Positions 51,001 to 60,000 of a stretch of 64,000 nucleotides of DNA are shown piece after piece. Source of the DNA: Winogradskya humida (lineage in GTDB: Bacteria > Actinomycetota > Actinomycetes > Mycobacteriales > Micromonosporaceae). Location: NCBI RefSeq assembly GCF_016862215.1, contig NZ_BOMN01000136.1, positions 23,999 through 87,998 of the forward strand, read 5' to 3'. A program made the position numbers and the translations under genes. Within the stretch, counting starts at the first letter, position 1; every line of letters begins with the position of its first letter. The notes below the pieces were generated by a model. It saw only the letters and a list, made by a program, of their open reading frames with translations, searched no databases and was not told the origin of the DNA.

Positions 51001-54000
51001 CCGTAGCCGTACCCGGAGGAGTAGCCACCGGCGAACACGCCGGTCGCACTGCCGCGCAGCGACTCGGGGTCGATACCGGCACGCTCCAGCGCCTCCCAGG
51101 ACACCTCGAGCAGCAGCCGCTGCTGGGGGTCCATGGCAAGGGCCTCACGCGGGCTGATGCCGAAGAACCCGGCGTCGAACCCGCTCATGTCCTTGATGAA
51201 TCCACCGGACTGCACGTACGACGTGTAGCCCTCGCCGGAGGGATCGCTGAGCGCCGCCAGATCCCAGTCGCGATCGTCCGGGAAGCCGGAGATCGCGTCC
51301 CCGCCCGAGGTGAGCAGCTCCCACAGCCCGTCGGGGTCGGCCACGCCACCGGGGTAGCGGCAGCTCATCCCGACGATCGCGATGGCGTCGTCAGCCACGG
51401 ACGCGACCGTCGCCGGTACCGAGGTGACTGCCGGCAGCACGCCCAGCAGCTCCGCGAGCAGGTGCTCGCCCAGCACATTCGGGTTGGGGTAGTCGAAAAG
51501 CAGGGTCGCGGGCAGCCGCAGGTCCGTGGCGATCATGAGGTCGTTGCGCAGCTCCACGGCGGTCAGCGAGTCGAAACCGAGTTCGCTGAACGCGCGCCCG
51601 GTCTCGACCGCGTCGGGCGACGGGTAGCCGAGCACCTTCGCGGCCGTGGCGCGGACCAGGTCGGTCAGCATCCGGTGCTGCTCGACCGGGGTCTTCCCGG
51701 TGAGCCGGCCGGCCAGGTCGCCCTCGGGCTCCTTGGTGGTGAGGGTGGCCAGTGCGGCGGCCAGCTGGTGGATCTCGGGCAGGTCCCGCATCACGGGGAC
51801 GTTCAGCAGGTCCGCCGCCACCTCGGGCTGCGACAGGATCATCGGCCAGTCGATGTTCGTGATCGTCAGCATCGCGTCGGCACCGGCGACCGCCTCGCCG
51901 AGGGCCCGGACCGCCAGCTCCGGATCCATCAGCGCTTCCCACTGGTTGCGGGCCAGCCGCTGCCGGGCCGCCTCGTTACCCTGCGCCACGCCGCCACCGG
52001 CCCACGGGCCCCAGGCGACGGCGAGAGCGGGCAGCCCACGGCTGTGCCGGTTCTCGGCCACCGCGTCGAGATACGCGTTCGCGGCGGCGTAGTTGGCCTG
52101 ACCCGGGCCACCGGTGGTGGCCACCACGGACGAGAACAACACAAACGCGTCCAGGTCGAGGTCCGCGGTCAGCTCGTCCAGGTACGTCGCGCTCGCGGCC
52201 TTGGCCGCCAGCACCGTCTCCAGCCGGGCGGGGCCGAGGCGGTCGATGACGCCGTCGTCCAGCACGCCCGCGGTGTGCACCACCGAGGTCAGAGCCGGGC
52301 CGGTGCGGCCGATCCGGTCCACCAGCGCGGCGAGTTCGGGGCGGGCGCTGACGTCGCACGTCACCACGTCCACCCGGCTGCCGAGCTCGGCGAGAGCGGC
52401 GGCCTGCACCGCGGCGTCACGCGCGGCCGGGCCGGAACGGCTGGTCAGCACGATCCGCTCGGCGCCGCGGCCGGCCAGCCAGCGGGCGACGTGCCCCGCG
52501 AGCGCCCCGGTGCCACCGGTGATCAGCGCGCTGCCGGGGCCGGGCTGCCACGAGGTGGCACCCGAGCGCTGCGCGGCGCGGTTCATCCGGCGGCCGAGGA
52601 TGCCGGCGGACCGGATGACGACCTGGTTCTCGTCGCAGCCGGCCAGTACGGCCACCAGCCGTGCGCCCGCCCGCTCGTCCAGCACGGCGGGCAGGTCGAT
52701 GAGCCCGCCCCAGCGGTCGGGGTGTTCCAGGGCCACGACCCGGCCGAAGCCCCAGGACTGCGCCTGCGCGGGACTGGTCAGCGGGTCACCGGGGCCGGCC
52801 GAGACGGCGCCCCGGGTGAGGATCCACAGCGGTGCGATGACACCGGCGTCGCCGAGACCCTGGGTCAGTGTCAGTGTGGTGGCCAGTCCCCCGGCGACCA
52901 CCGGATGATCCGGGAGCGGTGTCTCGTCGAGCGCCAGCAGCGACACCACGCCGGCCGTCACGGCGGGCCGGGTGCCGGCGCTGTCCAGCGACCTGCCGAT
53001 CAGCGACGCCATGTCATCGCGGTCCACCAGGCCGGCCGGCACCTCGACGACCACCAGGTCGGCGCCGCGGGCGGTCAGTGCCGCCACGGAGCCCCGGACC
53101 GTTTCGTCGTCGGCGGATCCGGCCGGGATCAGGACCAGCCATGATCCCGACAGGCGGGCGGGGCCCGGCTCGGCGATCAGCGACCAGACCACGCGGTAAC
53201 GCCAGCCGGCGGTCGCCGACCGGTCCTGCTCACGACGCCGCCACGACGCCAGCGCCGGGAGTACGTCGCTGAGCCGGCTGTGGTCCTCGATCGCCAGCGC
53301 ATCCGCGAGGCGGGCCAGGTCACCGTCCTCGACGGCGGACCAGAACAGCGCCTCCGCGGCGGTGTTCGCGCCGTCGCCGCCCCGCACGCGAGCGGGTGCG
53401 GCGGCGGTCAGCCAGTAGTGCTCGTGCTGGAACGCGTACGTCGGGAGGTCCACCCTCGCCGCCGCGGGCAGCACCGCGTGCCAGTCCACGGGCAGCCCGC
53501 CGGCGTGGGCCTGCGCCAGCGCCGTCAGGAGCCGGGTGGCACCGCCGTTGTCCCGCTCGAGCGTGCCCACGACGAGCACCTCGGTGGTCCCCGCGTCCTC
53601 GGCGGTCTCGGTGACGGCGCCGGTCAGAACCGGGTGTGGCGACACCTCGACGAATGCGCTGTAGCCGCTCGTGAGCAGCAGCCGGACGGATTGTTCGAAG
53701 CGGACCATCCGGCGCAGGTTGGCGTACCAGTAGGAGGCGTCCGCGTCCGGGCCCGCCAGCCAGTCGCCGGTGACCGTGGAGACCATCGGCACCCGCCCGG
53801 CCTGGGGGGTGATCCCGGCGAGCTCGTCCGCCAGCACCTGCGCCAGCGGTTCCACCGCCGGGGAGTGCGCCACGAAGTCGGTCTCGGGGATGCGCCAGCG
53901 CATGACGTGCCGCGCCGCCAGTTCCCGCTCGAATTCCGCCAGCGCGTCCGGCTCACCCGAGACCACCGAGGCCGCCGGGCTGTTCACCGCGGCCACGGAG

Positions 54001-57000
54001 AGCTTGTCGCCCCAGCGTTCGGCGAGCTCGTGCACCGCCGGGGACGGCATCACCACCGACACCATGGAGCCCTGGACGGAGAGTCCGGACAGGGCCCGGG
54101 ACCGTACGGTGACCACGCGCGCGCCGTCCCGCAGGGACAGGATCCCCGCCACGGTCGCCGCCGCGATCTCGCCCTGCGAGTGCCCCACAACCGCTTCGGG
54201 GCGGATGCCGGCCGCTTCCCATACAGCGGCGAGCGACACCATGACCGCCCACAGGACGGGCTGCACCATATCGGCCGCGGCCAGGTCCGGCGAGCCGTGC
54301 AGAACGTCGATGAGCGACCAGTCCACGTACGGTGCGAGCGCCTGCTCACACTCGGCGAGCCGCGCGGCGAACACCTCCGAGGAGGCAGCCAGCTCCCGGC
54401 CCATACCGATCCACTGCGAGCCCTGGCCCGCGAACACGAAGACCGTCCGGCCGCCGGTGCGGGTGACACCGGAGACGACCGATCGGGACGGTGTCCCGGA
54501 CGCCAGGCTCTCCAGGCCGGTCAGCAGCTCCGCCCGGTCGCCGCCCACGATCACGGACCGGTACTCGAACGCCGACCGGGTCGACGCCAGCGACCACGCC
54601 ACGTCGGCGGGGCTGAGATCGGGGCGGTCCGCGATCCACGCACGCAGCCGCTCCACCTGAGCCGTGCGGCCCTCGGCGGTCCGGCCGGACACCATCCAGG
54701 CGGTGGCACTGCCGGTCCCGATCACGGCGGGGGCGGTCTCCGTCTTGACGGCCGCAACCGGGGCGGGTGCCTCTTCCAGGATGACGTGCACGTTGGTGCC
54801 GCTCATCCCGAACGCCGACACCCCGGCCCGGCGGATCCGCTCACCGGCGGGCCACGGTACGCCCTCGGTCAGCAGCCGCACGTCACCGGCGGACCAGTCG
54901 ACGTGCGGGTTCGGCTCCTCCACGTGCAGCGTCGGGGGCATCTGCTCGTGCTGCAGGGCGAGGACCATCTTGATGAGCCCGGCGGCACCGGCGGCGGTCT
55001 GGGTGTGCCCGATGTTGGACTTCACCGAGCCGAGCCACAGTGGACGGTCCCCGGCGCGCTCCTTGCCGTACGTCGCGATCAGGGCCTGCGCCTCGATCGG
55101 GTCGCCCAGCGTGGTCGCGGAGCCGTGCGCCTCGACGACGTCGACCTCGTCGGCCCGGACCCCGGCGTTCGCCAGCGCCGCGCGGATGACACGCTGCTGT
55201 GACGGGCCGTTCGGGGCGGTGAGCCCGTTGGACGCGCCGTCCTGGTTGATGGCGGTGCCGCGCACCACCGCGAGCACGGTGTGCCCGTTGCGCTGGGCGT
55301 CCGAGAGCCGTTCCAGCACGAGCATGCCCGCACCCTCGGAGAACCCGGAACCGTCGGCGGTGGCGGAGAACGACTTGCAGCGCCCGTCCAGGGCCACGCC
55401 GTTGGCCTGGGAGAACGCCACGAACACGGCCGGGGTGGCGGCCACGGCGACACCACCGGCGAGCGCCATCGAGCACTCCCCCGCACGGATCGCCTGACTG
55501 GCCATGTGCAGCGCGACGAGCGCCGAGGAGCAGGCGGTGTCGACCGTGACGGCCGGGCCCTCGAGCCCGAGCGTGTACGACAACCGGCCCGACATGACGC
55601 TGGCCGCCGTGCCCGTCATCAGGTGGGTCTCGCTGACCCCGGCCTCACCGAGCTCGGCGTTGATGCCGTACCCGGACGCGGAGCCGCCGACGAACGCACC
55701 GGTCTGGCTGCCGCGCAGCGTCGCCGGGTCGATGCCGGCCTGCTCGATCGCCTCCCACGACGTCTCCAGCAGCAGGCGCTGCTGCGGGTCCATGGCCAGC
55801 GCCTCGCGCGGGCTGATCCCGAAGAACCCGGCGTCGAAGCCGCTCGCGTCGCGGACGAAACCACCCGCCTGCGTGTAAGTCGCGGCGGCGGCGTCGAAGT
55901 CCGGGCCGTACAGCGCCTCCAGGTCCCAGCCGCGGTCGCGCGGGATCGGGCCGATCGCGTCGGATCCCGAGGCCAGCAACTGCCAGAACTCCTCGGGGCC
56001 GGCCGCGCCGCCGGGGAACCGGCATGCCATGCCGACGATCGCGATCGGCTCGTCCGTCGCGGTCGCGACGGTGGTGGCCACGGCGGTGGCCGGGAGATCG
56101 CCGGTCACCTCCGCGCGCAGCAACGCGGCCAGCGCTGCCGGGGTGGGGTAGTCGAAGACCAGGGTGGCCGGCAGGCGCAGCCCGGTGTCGGCGTTCAACC
56201 GGTTACGCAGCTCGACGGCGGTCAGCGAGTCGAATCCGAGGTCGGTGAACGCCCGGGTGGGTTCGATGGCCTCCGCGGACGCGTAGCCGAGCACCGCGGC
56301 GACGTGGGCGCTGACCAGGTCCATCAGGACACGGTCCCGGTCGGGTCCGGCCACCGCGGCCAGCTGGTGGCGCAGGGCCTCGCCCGGGCCGCCGGTCGCG
56401 TGGCTGGGAGCGGCGGCCGCCGAACCGGAGACCGCCGTACGCCGGGTCGGCGCACCCGCCAGGGCCCGCCACAGCGGCGGGATCTCCGTGCTGCGCGAGG
56501 CCTGGGCCCGCAGCCCCGCCACGTCGAGACGCGCGGGCATGAGGACGGCTTCGTCGCGGGCCAGCGCGACATCCATGACGATCAGGCCGGCCTCGGCGTC
56601 CAGCGGCATGAAGCTCTGGCCGATCCGGGACAGCAGCCGCTCGTCGAGGTCGCGGCCGATGCCCGCCTCGTGCGCCCACGGGCCCAGCTGCAGGGACATG
56701 CCGGCCAGCCCGGCCGCCCGGCGGTAGCCGGCCAGCGCGTCCAGGAAGGAGTTCGCGGAAACGTAACTGCCCTGGCCCGGTGCGCCGAATGTCGCCGCGG
56801 CCGAGGAGAACATGACAAAGCGTTCGAGGCCCGCGTCCGCGGTGAGCTCGTGCAGGTTCCAGGCCGCGTCGGCCTTGGGCCGCAGCACCGCCGCCAGCCG
56901 ATCGGGGGTCAGCGCCGGGATCACGCCGTCGTCGACGACGCCCGCGGAGTGGATGACGGAACCCAGCGGGCAGTCGGCGGGGACGCGGTCCAGCACCGCG

Positions 57001-60000
57001 GCCAGTGCGTCCCGGTCACCCGCGTCGCACGCGATGATCTGGACCCAGGCGCCGAGCTCGGCCAGCTCCTCGGCCAGCACCGCGATGTCCGCGGCACCCG
57101 GCCCGGACCGGCTGAGCAGTACGGCACCACCGGCCCGGCCGGTCGCCACGAGATGCCGCGCCACCAGGCCGCCCAGGGTTCCGGTCCCGCCGGTCACCAG
57201 CACCGAACGCGCCGCGACGGTGGTGTCCGGGCCTTCGGGCCACTCGATCTCCGTCACCGGGCCCGAGGGGCGGACGAGTCGCCGGCCATAGGCGGCCCGC
57301 CCGCGGATGACCAGCTCCGGCTCGCCGCTGCCGACCACCGAGGGCAGCACACCGACGTGGGCGCCCGGGTCGCCGACCGGCAGATCGGCCAGGACCAGCC
57401 GGTCCGGGTTCTCCGCCTGGGCCGAGCGCAGCAGGCCGCGCACCGCGGCAGCCGCCAGGTCGGTCACCGCCTCGCCGGCGACGGAGTCCACCGCACCGCA
57501 CGTGACGACGACCAGTCGTGCCAGGTCGAGCGTTCGTTCCTGCAGCCATTCCTGAGCCATGGCCAGTGCTTCGCCGGTGGCGTCGCGAACCGCCCCCGGC
57601 AGGTCGGCGCCGTCGACCGGCGCCGAGCCGGGGCTCACCACGACCACGCGCGGGTCGATGTCGCCCGCCTCGGTCGCCGCGACCAGCTCCGCGAGGTCCG
57701 CATAGGCCCGTGCCGGTACGCCCGCCGCGGCCAGCCCGTCACCGAGCCCGAACCGGTCGGCCCCGAGCAGCGCCCAGTCCCCGGCCGGAACCATCACCTC
57801 GGCGACGGGAACCCAGTCCTGGACGAACAACGAGTCGATGAGCCCACCGGCCGGCTGCAACTGCTCGACCGACACCGGCCGGTGCACCAGCGAGCCGACG
57901 GACACCACGACGGCACCGGAGGCGTCCGCGGCCGTCAGCGACAGCCCGCCCTGGGCGTCCCTGCGCAGCCGCGCCCGCAGCACCGACGCACCGGTGGCGT
58001 ACAGCTGCACATCGGTCCACGCGAACGGCATCTTCAGCGGGCCCGGGTCGCCGCCGGCCGCGTCGAGGGCCTCCACGACGGTGCCGTGCAGGGCCGCGTC
58101 GAGCAGCGCCGGGTGCAGGTTGAACGAGTCGGCGGCGGGTGTCTGCTCGTCCGGCAGCGCCACCTCGACGAAGATGTCCTGTCCACGGCGCCAGGCCGCG
58201 CGCAGGCCGTGGAACGCCGGGCCGTACACGTCAGCCAGGTGCACCGGGTAGACGTCCGTGACGTCGACCGGCGTGGCGTCGACCGGCGGCCATACGAGCA
58301 GGTCAGGGTCGGTCCAGCCGGGGACGGCCGCTGCGGACACCACGCCGACGGCGTGCTGCGTCCAGCCCTGTTCGGGGCTCGCGTCGTCGCCGCGGGAGAA
58401 CACTTCCACCGCGCGGCGGCCCGTACCGTCATCGCCCGCGACCACGACCTGGATCTGGACGCCGCTGCCGTCCGCGGGCAGCACCAGGGGTGCCTGCAGG
58501 GTCAGCTCCTCGAGCACGCCGCAGCCCGCCTGGTCGCCGGCGCGGACGGCCAGCTCGACAAATCCGGTGCTCGGCAGCAGCACCACACCACCGACCGCGT
58601 GGTCGGCGAGCCAGGCATGCGAGCGCAGTGAGAGCCGCCCGGTGCACACCAGGCCCGGGATGCCGGCCAGCTCCACCACGGCGCCCAGGAACGGGTGCCC
58701 GACGGCGCCGAGGCCCAGCGACACCACGTCACCGCCGGACGCCTTGAGCTCGGCGAGCGACAGCTGGTTCTCCGGCCAGTACCGGTCGTGGCGGAACGCG
58801 TACGTCGGCAGGTCCACCCAGTCGGCGGCCGGCAGCACGGCGGTCCAGTCCACGGCCACGCCCTGCACGAACGCCTCGGCGAGCGACAGGACCATCCGGC
58901 TCGTGCCGCCGTCGTCGCGGCGCAGCGTGGCGCACACGGCGGCGGTCACCGCACCCGGACCGGCGTCCGCGGCGGCTTCCTCCAAGGTCGTGGTCATCGC
59001 GCTCAGCAGCACCGGGTGCGGCGAGACCTCGATGAACGTCTGATGTCCCCGGCCGGCCAGGGTCCGCACGGCGCGGTCGAAGTCGACCGGCGCGCGGAGG
59101 CTCGCGTACCAGTACGCGGCGTCCAGCTCCGGCCCGTGCAGCGTCTCGCCCGTCATGGCGGACACCATCGGCACCCGGCCCGCGCGGGGAGCGACGCCCT
59201 CCAGGACCGTCAGGATCTCCTCGCGCAGCTGCTCGACCTGGGCGCCGTGCGAGGCGTAGTCCACGGCGACCATCCGGGCGCGGACACCCTCGGCGTCCAG
59301 TTCGGTCTTCAGCGCCGCGAGCGCCGCGGGCTCACCGGAGAGCACCACGGCGGCAGGACCGTTGATCGCCGCGAGGGACAGCTTGTCGCCCAGGCGCTTG
59401 CCGATCTCCGCGGCCGAGGTCGCGACGGACATCATGCCGCCCGCACCGGCCAGGGCCCGCAACGACTGCGACCGCAGCGCGACGACCTTCGCGCCGTCCT
59501 CCAGGCTCAGCATCCCGGCGACGGTGGCGGCGGCGATCTCACCCTGCGAGTGGCCGACCACCGCTTCGGGCTTGACCCCGGCGGCTTCCCAGACGGCGGC
59601 GAGGGAGACCATCACGGCCCACAGCATGGGTTGTACGACATCCGCGGCATCCCAGTCGAGGGTGTCGTCGAACAGCGACCAGGTGCCGTACGGCGCGAGG
59701 GCCTGTTCGCACTCGGCGAGCCGCGCGGCGAACACCTCCGAGGAGGCGGACAGCTCGCGGCCCATGCCGATCCACTGCGAACCCTGCCCCGGGAACACGA
59801 ACACCGGGCGGGGGTCGTCGCGGACCACGCCCGAGACGACGGCTCCCCCGGCGACCGAGCCGGTGAGGCTCTCCAGCCCGGACAGCAGCTCGGTGCGGTC
59901 GGCGCCGACGACGACGGCGCGGTGCTCGAACGCCACCCGGGTGGTCGCCAGGGACCAGGCCACCTCGGCCGGGCCGGCCTCGGGCCGCGCGGTTGCCCAG

